Made by a program: the position numbers and the translations under genes
In this document: piece after piece, positions 1 to 6,435 of the stretch
Numbering within the stretch: position 1 is the first letter of the stretch
Layout: every line of letters begins with the position of its first letter
NCBI GenBank assembly: GCA_017883105.1
Contig: JADGOF010000125.1
Coordinates: forward strand, 1 to 6,699
Reading direction: 5' to 3'
Source: Acidimicrobiales bacterium
GTDB taxonomy: Bacteria > Actinomycetota > Acidimicrobiia > Acidimicrobiales > RAAP-2
Length of the DNA: 6,699 nucleotides
The notes under the pieces: generated by a model
The model's input: only the letters and a program-made list of their open reading frames with translations
What the model was told of the DNA's origin: nothing
The model's database searches: none

Positions 1-1
1 G

Positions 2-226
2 GTCACCCACAACGAGGCGGGCCGGTCGAGCTCGTGGACGCCACGCCGGATGCCGGTGCTGCCGACCGGAGACATCGCCAACCTGGCACCCAATCACGCT
101 GTGGTGGTGTCCCCGCACCTCCGACCCCGGATCACCCGCCTGCCGTCCTGGCGGGACGACCGGAGGCTCGTCGATCTGGTCAAGTCGGCCGGTGGCGCCA
201 CATCGATGGCGGCCGAGCGTGCCTGA
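2..226 (+). CDS. C-terminal fragment of probable type IV coupling protein (VirD4/TraG family)
   Basis: This frame is open from the left edge to TGA at 224-226, so the gene's 5' end lies outside the window; 74 residues are visible. The stretch SSWTPRRMPVLPTGDIANL (residues 9-28) followed by PNHAVVV (30-36) and RITRLPSW (43-50) resembles the tail after the TraG-D_C/TraM-recognition domain of actinobacterial VirD4-like coupling ATPases. Those membrane-anchored hexamers feed the relaxase-DNA complex into the type IV secretion channel. Their Walker motifs and membrane segments would lie upstream and cannot be checked here. The MobF relaxase in the same window supports the call. The stop overlaps the next gene's likely start in GTGCCTGA, suggesting translational coupling. 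The frame beginning at 34 with an ATG-like start, which overlaps this one, has an implausible composition. The coupling-protein identity is inferred from remembered family style. Confidence 0.62.
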   Translation, partial: VTHNEAGRSSSWTPRRMPVLPTGDIANLAPNHAVVVSPHLRPRITRLPSWRDDRRLVDLVKSAGGATSMAAERA

Positions 227-782
227 CGCCGCGGGCGACAGGTCGCCTGACGACCTCCGAGCCCTCATAAGGGACCTCTTCGACAAGGTGGCCGAGCTCC
301 AGGCCGAGGTCGTTGAGCTGAAGGCGGGGAGGCCAGCAACAGTGACGGAGGCCGAACAGGTACCGGTCAAGAGGCGGACCTCTCCGACCGATGGCGAGCC
401 CGTCGATCTGGTGGTGTTGGCCAAGTGGGTCAACAGCCTCCAGGTCCGCTACGCCACAAAGTCCGACTGGCTCAAGCCGTGCTGGTGGCGTCACGGTTGC
501 GTCGTGGAGGAGTTGGCTGCTCTGCGGGAGGCGTGGCTCGCCGTCTACGACGCCAGCGAACCGATCGATCAGGCAGCAGGGCTCAAATGGCACGAAGACG
601 CTGAGAAGTGCCGAGAGCGCGTACGCAAGACGATCAGCATCGGTTCCGGCTGTTCCGCCGTGTCTCACGTGCCGGACGATCCGGTCACCGATGATCCCCG
701 CTGGACCGAGGAGTTGGCCGCTCTCAAGCGTCAGCGGCCAAGCGAATGTCCGTCCGCAGCCGTTCCCGACCCTGGTGGGTGA
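219..782 (+). CDS. Conjugative-element accessory protein with coiled coil and CWWRH core (DUF4913-like)
   Basis: A 187-residue cytoplasmic protein with no signal peptide or membrane segment. Residues 11-37 form a heptad-rich acidic/basic helix (DLRALIRDLFDKV...), probably a coiled coil. After a charged linker, the core has W70 and CWWRH (88-92), then VVEELAALREAW (95-106), a WHE at 124-126 and C145/H150. This Trp/Cys/His arrangement recalls small proteins encoded beside coupling-protein genes in actinobacterial plasmids and integrative elements, sometimes labelled DUF4913. The DUF assignment is tentative and the molecular function unknown. Cys and His residues could bind a metal, but no classic zinc-finger spacing is present. 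I chose GTG 219 because it gives an 8-base overlap with the preceding stop; GTG 192 in the same frame would add nine residues. Neither has a strong ribosome site, consistent with translational coupling to the upstream gene. Confidence 0.72.
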   Translation: MPDAAGDRSPDDLRALIRDLFDKVAELQAEVVELKAGRPATVTEAEQVPVKRRTSPTDGEPVDLVVLAKWVNSLQVRYATKSDWLKPCWWRHGCVVEELAALREAWLAVYDASEPIDQAAGLKWHEDAEKCRERVRKTISIGSGCSAVSHVPDDPVTDDPRWTEELAALKRQRPSECPSAAVPDPGG

Positions 783-891
783 GAACCGCGAAGGCATTTG
801 ACGGATCTTCGGAAATGAGCTCGGTTCGGTGCTTGAGAGCATGCACAGGGCGCTGCGCGTGGCAGATCATTGCCCTACCCAACCCGCCGTA

Positions 892-923
892 TTGGTCACC
901 ACCCGCCTGGCCACACTTACGAT
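892..923 (+). promoter_or_regulatory. Weak candidate promoter for the HEPN gene
   Basis: The 194-base gap between the CWWRH-core gene and the HEPN gene contains TTGGTC (892-897) and TACGAT (918-923), separated by 20 bases. Both hexamers resemble sigma70 elements, but the spacing is longer than the optimal 16-18. It lies about 40 bases before the ribosome site at 962. No convincing terminator hairpin was seen in the gap, so readthrough from the upstream genes is also possible. Confidence 0.2.
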
Positions 924-961
924 CGGGACCAGGAGATGCATCCGTGCCATCGTCGCCCTCC

Positions 962-968
962 GGAGGAG
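962..968 (+). promoter_or_regulatory. Strong ribosome binding site setting the HEPN gene start
   Basis: GGAGGAG lies 8 bases before GTG 977 and is the best Shine-Dalgarno match in this part of the window. It favours GTG 977 over the more distal in-frame start at 746 and over the internal GTG 1022 and ATG 1025, which have no comparable site. Confidence 0.75.
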
Positions 969-976
969 ACCCAGTT

Positions 977-1792
977 GTGACTTCACCGACCGCAGAAACG
1001 GCCGAAGCCGGACCTAGAGCAGTGATGCTTGAACTCAGTAGCCTCACCATCGAGGCGATCGACTCTCGGATCTGGGCCAGGCACGGAGTCCCACTTGCCC
1101 TCTCACGGCAGGAGCAAGAGGTCACCGATGACGAGCGTGTCGCGAGGATGAGAGCGTCTGCCCAGCGTGCGCTGGATCATTGGAACGCGATGACGTTAGT
1201 CACAATCTACGGAGGTATCGAAGATGCCATCGAGTCAATGGGTTCAGGGCTATACCCCCTCATTTTGGATGCGAACCCGGATACACGGAAGCGCATGTTC
1301 GAACAGAATCGACTGCGAAACCGGGACCTACGGGAGCGCGGCGTACTTTCGATTGAAGGAGCCCAAGCGCTTACTCACCTCACGAAGGACCTAGCCGATG
1401 AGCTACTGCAGCGGCCGCTGAAAGCGCCCTCAAAGGAAATGCCGGCCGCCGACAGGTGGGAGGATCTCCTCAAGAGAATCAAACTTCGTCCGATGCCGGG
1501 CAGGCCGATACCCGACGATCTCCGCCAAGCACTCAACGAGTTTGGCGCTATTCGAAATGTCATCCTTCATCGAATGGGTCGGATCGATGAGCGGGCCTTG
1601 GGACAGGTTGTCCCAGGCCCATGGAGGACCGTCGACGAACTTGTCGTGATTGACGATGATCTCTACCGGCTCTATATCGCCGCACTCATCGCCTACCAGG
1701 CGGAGGTAACCGACCGGATCCGAAATCTTGCGAATCTACCGCCCCAAGCAGATCCAGCTGCTTGGAGGTCAATGGTGCCGGCGGGAGGATGA
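977..1792 (+). CDS. HEPN-domain-like protein, putative RNase toxin or defence cargo
   Basis: A 271-residue, mostly helical cytoplasmic protein. Residues 60-90 form a helix bundle (RALDHWNAMTLVTIYGG, then IEDAIESMG), a Trp/acid-rich segment seen in HEPN-type proteins. Near the C terminus, FGAIRNVILHRMGRID (189-204) carries R193, N194 and H198, an R-x4-H motif with a polar residue after the Arg, matching the HEPN nuclease signature. HEPN proteins commonly act as metal-independent RNases in toxin-antitoxin, abortive-infection and RNA-targeting systems. No minimal nucleotidyltransferase partner is visible here. Third codon positions are less GC-rich than in flanking genes (about 60% in a 46-codon sample at 1189-1326), suggesting separate acquisition. 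The start at 977 follows a strong GGAGGAG site; the extension to 746 adds an Arg/Pro/Trp-rich tail unlike a folded domain. HEPN membership rests on the motif and fold style, and whether the protein is an active nuclease is unknown. Confidence 0.68.
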   Translation: MTSPTAETAEAGPRAVMLELSSLTIEAIDSRIWARHGVPLALSRQEQEVTDDERVARMRASAQRALDHWNAMTLVTIYGGIEDAIESMGSGLYPLILDANPDTRKRMFEQNRLRNRDLRERGVLSIEGAQALTHLTKDLADELLQRPLKAPSKEMPAADRWEDLLKRIKLRPMPGRPIPDDLRQALNEFGAIRNVILHRMGRIDERALGQVVPGPWRTVDELVVIDDDLYRLYIAALIAYQAEVTDRIRNLANLPPQADPAAWRSMVPAGG

Positions 1793-1794
1793 AC

Positions 1795-1905
1795 ATGGGG
1801 ACCCCGACGCGGATCCTGACGAGGACCGCAGGAGATCTAGCTCGTCTTTCGGCTCTTTCGTTCTTCACCGACAGACACTCGATCGCCGCTTGCTTAGGTA
1901 CTTAG
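1795..1905 (+). CDS. Possible short ORF coupled to the HEPN gene
   Basis: ATG 1795 opens a 36-codon frame ending at TAG 1903-1905. A GGGAGG at 1783-1788, inside the HEPN gene's last codons, lies 6 bases upstream, an ideal spacing; an ATGA overlap at 1789-1792 gives an alternative start in the same frame. The product begins MGTPTRILTRTAGDLARLSA and resembles no family I know. It may be a genuine small protein, the stub of a lost partner gene cut off by the downstream promoter region, or chance. The stop lies inside the TTAGGTA repeat block. Confidence 0.28.
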   Translation: MGTPTRILTRTAGDLARLSALSFFTDRHSIAACLGT

Positions 1906-1918
1906 GTACCACTACACT
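1890..1918 (+). promoter_or_regulatory. Predicted sigma70-type promoter of the RHH gene
   Basis: TTGCTT (1890-1895) and TACACT (1913-1918) are separated by exactly 17 bases, matching the -35 and -10 consensus at 3/6 and 4/6 positions. Transcription would start near 1925, giving an almost minimal leader before the AGGAGG at 1928-1933. The TTAGGTA repeats overlap both the spacer and the start region, so a bound repressor would block polymerase. Confidence 0.5.
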
Positions 1919-1927
1919 TTAGGTATC
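1893..1927 (+). repeat. Three TTAGGTA repeats, probable operator of the RHH protein
   Basis: CTTAGGTAC occurs at 1893-1901 and again at 1901-1909, sharing one base, and a third copy reads TTAGGTATC at 1919-1927. Starts of TTAGGTA are at 1894, 1902 and 1919 (spacings 8 and 17). Short direct repeats at about one-turn spacing are the typical sites of ribbon-helix-helix dimers. Their overlap with the promoter and position just before an RHH gene suggest autorepression. Confidence 0.5.
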
Positions 1928-1933
1928 AGGAGG
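1928..1933 (+). promoter_or_regulatory. Ribosome binding site deciding the RHH start codon
   Basis: AGGAGG lies 8 bases before ATG 1942. The in-frame GTG at 1933 overlaps this site and is therefore an unlikely start, so the protein should begin at ATG 1942. Confidence 0.75.
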
Positions 1934-1941
1934 TGAGTGCG

Positions 1942-2205
1942 ATGGCTCAGGCACCGATCAAAGTGAACGTGGAGACGAAGGAGCGCATCCGCTACCTGGC
2001 GGCCCTGGTCGACACGACCCAGGCCGAGGTGGTGGACCGTGCCGTTCAGGAGTACGCCGTCCGCCATGCCGATCTCATCGAGAAGGGCATTGATCGGGCC
2101 CGGTCGGTCCTCGCTTCCGGGGACGCAGCCCTCGCCGCCCACCTGCTTGGCAAGCCGCTCGACGACGTCCAGCGTGTCTCGGGCGGAGTCGGGCAGAACA
2201 GCTAG
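1942..2205 (+). CDS. Ribbon-helix-helix (CopG/Arc-like) DNA-binding protein
   Basis: An 87-residue protein. Residues 5-11 (PIKVNVE) would form the DNA-contacting beta strand, residues 12-23 helix A, and 27-40 (QAEVVDRAVQEYAV) helix B, the layout of MetJ/Arc/CopG regulators. The Ala/Leu-rich helical tail (41-75) could form a second helix or bind a partner, as in RHH antitoxins. It probably works as a dimer that represses its own promoter through the TTAGGTA repeats. Start at ATG 1942 is set by AGGAGG at 1928-1933. No toxin gene follows on the same strand; the neighbour downstream is convergent and overlaps it by 4 bases at the stop codons. Roles as plasmid copy or transfer regulator, relaxosome accessory protein or antitoxin all remain possible. 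Confidence 0.78.
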   Translation: MAQAPIKVNVETKERIRYLAALVDTTQAEVVDRAVQEYAVRHADLIEKGIDRARSVLASGDAALAAHLLGKPLDDVQRVSGGVGQNS

Positions 2206-2900
2206 CGGAGCCCCAGCCTGACCGACTCGTACCAGGCGATGTCGCCGGTAGGCCAGTCGTCGCGTGCTTCGAAGACCGCCGGAGAGACATGGGCTTCGAG
2301 CGACGCGAACAACACGTCGCGCAACTCCGGACGGATGAAGGCCCCGTCAGTCGCCCGGACGCAGATCCCGCACCAGATCTCCTCGACCCCGCCGGCTTGG
2401 ATCACGAGCACCCTGGCCGGCAGCCAGCCGTCGAGATCCGTGGCGCACTCGGTCCCGCGGTCGGCGAGCGCACGGTCGACCAGCTCGAACAGGTCCGAGG
2501 TCAGTCGCCGATGGAGGCGGAGGACCTCTTCGGCTTGGTCCCGCAGGTGGTCGTCGTCGGTCGGCAGGAGCCGGTCGGAAGCGTGCAGCTGCGCGAACCA
2601 TTCGAAGGCGTCGCTGTCGGACCCGTCCTCTCTGCGACGGACCGCACAGAGCCACACCACCCCGTCATCGTCGATCCAGGTGGCCCCTCGTTCGGTCGAT
2701 ACTCGCAGCCGATAGACGACCGGGTGGGCGATGGAGAGGATGCGCTTCTGACCCGTCGGTGACGTCGGCGCGATCCGCCGAAGTTCGGCGAGCCACGGGT
2801 GGTCGATCTCTCCCAGATCGACCACCAACTCGGGCAGCTCGAGGGCGAGGTCTTCGACAAGACATCGGATCGTCGGACGGGCACGTCGGTCGTAGCTCAT
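2202..2900 (-). CDS. Conserved-looking protein of unknown function downstream of mobF
   Basis: A 232-residue soluble protein I do not recognise. Composition and GC-rich codon use look fully coding. Visible blocks are a Leu/acid-rich helix (12-30), HPVVYRLRVSTERGATW (59-75), an immediate VVWLCAVRRREDGSDSDAF (81-99), LLPTDDD (111-117), a long helix (118-147), EEIWCGIC (173-180) and a Trp-rich end with DDWPTG (214-219). The central HP-x-V-x-RLR...RGATW...VVWL pattern, with beta strands and conserved-looking Arg, His and Trp, suggests a globular alpha/beta fold and could belong to a toxin or nucleic-acid-interacting protein, but that is speculation. ATG 2900 is the only plausible start, without a clear ribosome site. 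It lies 52 bases after the mobF stop on the same strand, so co-transcription is likely. Its stop interlocks with that of the convergent RHH gene. Confidence 0.72.
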   Translation of the reverse strand: MSYDRRARPTIRCLVEDLALELPELVVDLGEIDHPWLAELRRIAPTSPTGQKRILSIAHPVVYRLRVSTERGATWIDDDGVVWLCAVRRREDGSDSDAFEWFAQLHASDRLLPTDDDHLRDQAEEVLRLHRRLTSDLFELVDRALADRGTECATDLDGWLPARVLVIQAGGVEEIWCGICVRATDGAFIRPELRDVLFASLEAHVSPAVFEARDDWPTGDIAWYESVRLGLR

Positions 2901-2952
2901 GGCGTGGCCGGATCGTAGCCGTGGCCTGTATCGTCACCAGGAGGCAGGTCCA

Positions 2953-5900
2953 TCACAGCCCGAAGCCGTCGCCGAGGTCGCGTCCCGAGTCGCTGTCGCG
3001 ACTCCAGGAGAATGGCGGTGGTTCCGGCAATGGCACCATGTCGTGGGCGGCATCGGAGCGCGCGGTGTCGAGGGCATGCACCCGATCCCACAGTGACGAG
3101 AGCCACGGCTGGTCGAGTTCGCCATCCGAGCTACCGAGTGCCGTGAAGCCGGCCGACTCGATGGTACCGACTGCACTCTGCCAGTGGACACGCCGTTCGG
3201 GGTCGAGTGGCTCGGGGCCGAGAGCGTCCGCGGTGTCGACGCCCCATCGGCCTCGGTATGCCTCGATTGCACCTGCCGCGGACTGCCACCGTTCGACACC
3301 AGTGATGCGCTCGGGAAGCGGACCCAGGACGGCCGTCGTGTGGTCCGGTTGGCTGTAGGCAGCGGCTTGGCCAAGTCGATACTCGTGACGCCGGAGGTCC
3401 CTGTCCAGCCGGGACCAGGTGTCGATTTCCGTGCGGTGACGACCGACCCATGCCTCGCGCTGCCGTTGTGCGGCGAGGAGGGTCTTCACGTCGTCATCGG
3501 CTCCGGGCCGGGGTTGTTCGGCACTCGATGTATCGAGGGGTCGGAGGTAGGCATCGGCCAGCTGGCGGGTCACGTCAGCCGGAGCGTGATCGGTGATCCA
3601 CTGGCCGAGGGAGGCATGCTCCCGGAAGGCGGCACCGAGGTCTTCGGATGCCACGGTCGGCCAGGTGGGCAGTCGGTCCCGGGCCATGGTCTGCTCCCGG
3701 TTCTGGGACAGGGCGTCGACCAGGGATTGGAGGCCGTCGCGCTGGGTGAGGTCGTCGGCGTGGTGGCCGATCTCCCACCTCGGGTTCTCCGGGGAGGCGA
3801 CGTACAGGTTGTTCGACCGCCGGCCCCGTGAGAGCTGGGTGTAGCCGGCCTCCTGGTAGAGGCTGTCGCCACCGAGGCCGAATGTGTGATCAACGGTGAT
3901 CCCCTGGGAACGGAAGACCGTGAGGGCGTATCCGAGGCTGGTGGAGGTCTCGGCGTAGCTGCGGGGGAGAACGGCTCGACTCCCGTCGTCGAGCTGGACG
4001 ACTAGCGACCCCGTCGGTTGGGCGCGGGCATCATCCTCGATGCCGCCGGCAACGTCACCCTGGGTTCGGGATACGTCACCCTCGCTGGTGAGAGTGTTGT
4101 TCGTTGGCGCATTCTTCGTTGGTACCGTGACCGCCACCACTGTGCCGAACGTGCCGTTGCGGAGCCTGAGCAGTGCGGGCGCACCACCGAGATCTGCGGC
4201 CGGCACCCGCTGGTTCTTCTCGAAGATGACCCTGTCCCCCACGCTGAACGCCTTGGCGCCGATCCTGAGCTCTTCGCCCAGCTCACCCGCTGCCTGGCGT
4301 CGGGCCCGGACCATGTCGTTGAGTGCTGCGACATCGGACCGCCGGATGGCCAGGATGGCGGTCGTGTGATCACGGGTTGTGTGGTCGCGGTGAACCGCCC
4401 ACCAATCCTCGACAATGTGATGTCGGGCTTCGTCGATGGTGCCGGCGAGGGTCACTCGGCCCTGCTCGGCATAGGCGGTGACGGCCGGGGTGACGTTTCC
4501 CTCCCGCAGGGCAGCGAGGGCATCTCGCTCCCACTGCTGGTCGGCGCCGGCCTGGCGGCGGTTGGTGGTGAGGGTGACGACGTGGTCGCCCAGTTCGGCG
4601 GACAGGGTGCGTAGTGCCCCGCCGGCGTCGATGGAGGACAGCTGGCGGTTGTCGCCGACGAGGACCAGCTTGGCCCCGGCACCGTCGACGTAGGAGCGGA
4701 GCTGGTCGAGCGGGCGTGTCCCCACCATGGAGGCCTCGTCCACGACGATCACGTGCCGGGAGGTCAGCCCACCGCCCTCCCGGAGGTCGGCCAGGAGTTG
4801 GGTCAGTGAGGAGCTCGGGATGCCGGTACCTCTCTCGAGATCGGCGGCCGTCCTGGCCGCAACAGCAGTGCCGATGACCCGGAAGCCGGCATCCTCCCAG
4901 CCCACCCGGGCGGCTCCCAGCATGGTCGACTTGCCGGTTCCGGCCTGCCCGATTACCAGGTCGTAGCCGTTGCCCGAGGTGAGGAGTTGCCGGACCCCCT
5001 GGGCCTGTTCGCCGTCCAGGTGGGCGTGGCGTTCGAGGACATCGTCGACCGTGGTCGCTCCCACCTGGGCCGTCGCTGCACCGACACGGCCGGTGGCCGC
5101 AGCGACGATCCGCTGCTCGGCGGCCAGTAACTCGGTGGTCGTATACCGCCGGTCGCCGCTCGTGGCCGGGACGACGTGGCCGGTCCGGGTCCGGATGTGC
5201 TCGGTACCGGCACCGGGATCGGCGAGGACCCGCACCACTCCCTCCCGATCAAGGAATCTGGCCGTCAGCGACGCTGCCTCGTCGGGGGTGACGTCGAATG
5301 CCCTGGCTACCGCACTGATGGCGTCTCGTCGAGAGAAGCTCGATCCGAGCAGGGTGACGGGCAGCACCCGGGTACCGGGGGCACCGGTGTCCGAGAGATG
5401 GTGCTCGTCGATCTCCCAGTCGTCGAGCGAGACTCCCTGCTCCCCCGCCAGAACCCGGAAGATCTCCTCGACTTCTGTGGGCTTGGGTCCGGTGGGTACT
5501 TCACCCCCAAGGGCAGCGGTCAGGTCGTCGACACCGGCTGGCCGGGTGCCGCCCGCTCCGTCCGGGATGCCGATCGTGGCGAGCTGCTCCGTCCATCCCT
5601 CTCGCAGTACGTCGACGGCAACGCCAGAGGCCGGCTTCCTTGGTCGGGTGGCGAGCGCCGCCTTCGCCGCGCCTGCCGACGACGTGCTTCCCCGCTGCTC
5701 CATCGCCTGCTCGATGTCCAACCGCCGCTTGGAGAACATCCGAAGCACCGTCTTTGGGATGTCCCGCACCTCGCTCAGACCGTTGCGCCGGACGTCCCAC
5801 GCGAGGCCGAGCGGTGCGAGTTCGGCCCTGAGCGCGGACTGGTAGAGAGTGCCGGCAACCTTCTGCCATTGGTAGAGGTGCCTCCCATCAGGGGCAGACC

Positions 5901-6435
5901 ACCGGCCGTCGGATCCTTGGACCAGGTTGGGCACGACGACGTGGGTGTGGAGCTGGGGGTCGCCGGCCCGACTGGTTCGGTGCCGGAACGCCGCCCCGAT
6001 GAAGCCCTCGGCCTCGATGAGCTGCTTCCCGTCACGTCCTCTGCGGGCATAGCAAGCTTCTTTGGACAGGTGGTCGAGCACGGCGACCACGGCCCGGTCG
6101 TGGGCATCGGAGATAGTTCCCGGTACGTCTCCAGGGCCGAGTGCCCAGAGCAGGGAGATGCCCTTGGGGGCCGAGAAGGTCAGGTCGTAGCCGGGGCGTC
6201 GCTCCGGACGGAGCTGCATGCCCAGCCTCTCGCCTGTAGCCGAGGTGCCGGCCAGTAGGTTTCGAAGGGCTTGCGCATCGACCTGACCGTCAAGCCCGAG
6301 CTGTTCAGACGCCACTCCTATCCACCTACCGGGCGCCTCGCCCCGACCGAGGTAGTAGTCGTCAACGCAGTTGGCAACCTTGTCGAGGTAGTACTCAGCA
6401 CCGCCGGCGGAGCCGAGCCGCCCTATCGAGAGCAT
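2953..6435 (-). CDS. MobF-family conjugative relaxase-helicase (TrwC/TraI-like)
   Basis: A full-length 1160-residue protein that should cut one strand at oriT, attach covalently to the 5' end and unwind the transferred strand. The relaxase domain (about 1-250) has tyrosine pairs Y15/Y16 and Y27/Y28, D84 in GYDLTFSAPKG, and histidines H152, H163 and H165 (HTH in QLHTHVVVPN), with the same 11 and 2 spacing as TrwC. The SF1 RecD/TraI-like helicase (about 465-880) has Walker A GQAGTGKST (496-504), Walker B VIVVDEAS (562-569), motif III LVGDNRQL (592-599), TTNRRQ (623-628), YALTVFRSQGITVD (836-849) and YTQLSRGR (865-872). The linker (270-460) is variable. The C terminus holds two WQSA-type repeats (W1050, W1085). 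ATG 6435 gives the canonical MLSIG-type N terminus; the ribosome site is weak. All catalytic residues are present, so it is probably active. Confidence 0.96.
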   Translation of the reverse strand: MLSIGRLGSAGGAEYYLDKVANCVDDYYLGRGEAPGRWIGVASEQLGLDGQVDAQALRNLLAGTSATGERLGMQLRPERRPGYDLTFSAPKGISLLWALGPGDVPGTISDAHDRAVVAVLDHLSKEACYARRGRDGKQLIEAEGFIGAAFRHRTSRAGDPQLHTHVVVPNLVQGSDGRWSAPDGRHLYQWQKVAGTLYQSALRAELAPLGLAWDVRRNGLSEVRDIPKTVLRMFSKRRLDIEQAMEQRGSTSSAGAAKAALATRPRKPASGVAVDVLREGWTEQLATIGIPDGAGGTRPAGVDDLTAALGGEVPTGPKPTEVEEIFRVLAGEQGVSLDDWEIDEHHLSDTGAPGTRVLPVTLLGSSFSRRDAISAVARAFDVTPDEAASLTARFLDREGVVRVLADPGAGTEHIRTRTGHVVPATSGDRRYTTTELLAAEQRIVAAATGRVGAATAQVGATTVDDVLERHAHLDGEQAQGVRQLLTSGNGYDLVIGQAGTGKSTMLGAARVGWEDAGFRVIGTAVAARTAADLERGTGIPSSSLTQLLADLREGGGLTSRHVIVVDEASMVGTRPLDQLRSYVDGAGAKLVLVGDNRQLSSIDAGGALRTLSAELGDHVVTLTTNRRQAGADQQWERDALAALREGNVTPAVTAYAEQGRVTLAGTIDEARHHIVEDWWAVHRDHTTRDHTTAILAIRRSDVAALNDMVRARRQAAGELGEELRIGAKAFSVGDRVIFEKNQRVPAADLGGAPALLRLRNGTFGTVVAVTVPTKNAPTNNTLTSEGDVSRTQGDVAGGIEDDARAQPTGSLVVQLDDGSRAVLPRSYAETSTSLGYALTVFRSQGITVDHTFGLGGDSLYQEAGYTQLSRGRRSNNLYVASPENPRWEIGHHADDLTQRDGLQSLVDALSQNREQTMARDRLPTWPTVASEDLGAAFREHASLGQWITDHAPADVTRQLADAYLRPLDTSSAEQPRPGADDDVKTLLAAQRQREAWVGRHRTEIDTWSRLDRDLRRHEYRLGQAAAYSQPDHTTAVLGPLPERITGVERWQSAAGAIEAYRGRWGVDTADALGPEPLDPERRVHWQSAVGTIESAGFTALGSSDGELDQPWLSSLWDRVHALDTARSDAAHDMVPLPEPPPFSWSRDSDSGRDLGDGFGL
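4052..4122 (-). repeat. Low-complexity repeat insert inside the mobF helicase
   Basis: Two short in-frame duplications sit together. CCAACGAA (minus strand) at 4115-4122 and 4100-4107 encodes PTKNA then PTNNT (residues 772-781), and AGGGTGACGT at 4073-4082 and 4052-4061 encodes EGDV/QGDV (785-795). Spacings of 15 and 21 bases keep frame. They interrupt the accessory beta domain between helicase motifs IV and V, where a Thr/Asn/Gly/Asp-rich surface loop could be tolerated. Confidence 0.5.

Noticed and set aside
34..270. 78-codon plus-strand frame at the left edge
   Set aside because: Arg/Pro/Gly-rich composition without domain-like sequence; the overlapping frame 2-226 reads as a coupling-protein tail.
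180..842. 220-codon minus-strand open frame
   Set aside because: It lies antisense to the 187-residue gene and has the Arg/Pro/Gly/Leu composition of a GC-rich shadow; the plus-strand frame has the coherent coiled coil and Trp/Cys/His core.
746..976. N-terminal extension of the HEPN gene to ATG 746
   Set aside because: The added residues are Trp/Pro/Arg-rich and unlike a folded domain, they overlap the preceding gene, and a strong ribosome site marks GTG 977.
724..1125. 133-codon minus-strand frame across the gap before the HEPN gene
   Set aside because: Low-complexity Gly/Ser/Ala composition, no ribosome site, and overlap with real genes on both sides.
1800..1835. Possible terminator hairpin after the HEPN gene (GATCCTG with CAGGAGATC)
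   Set aside because: The arms pair only with bulges and no T-run follows, so it is not a credible intrinsic terminator.
2239..2762. Plus-strand frames opposite the 232-residue gene
   Set aside because: Ser/Arg-rich antisense shadows; the minus-strand frame has ordered hydrophobic blocks and a full-length match to a folded-protein pattern.
5176..6258. 360-codon plus-strand frame opposite mobF
   Set aside because: Long only because GC-rich coding DNA leaves the opposite frame open; mobF on the other strand has every relaxase motif here.
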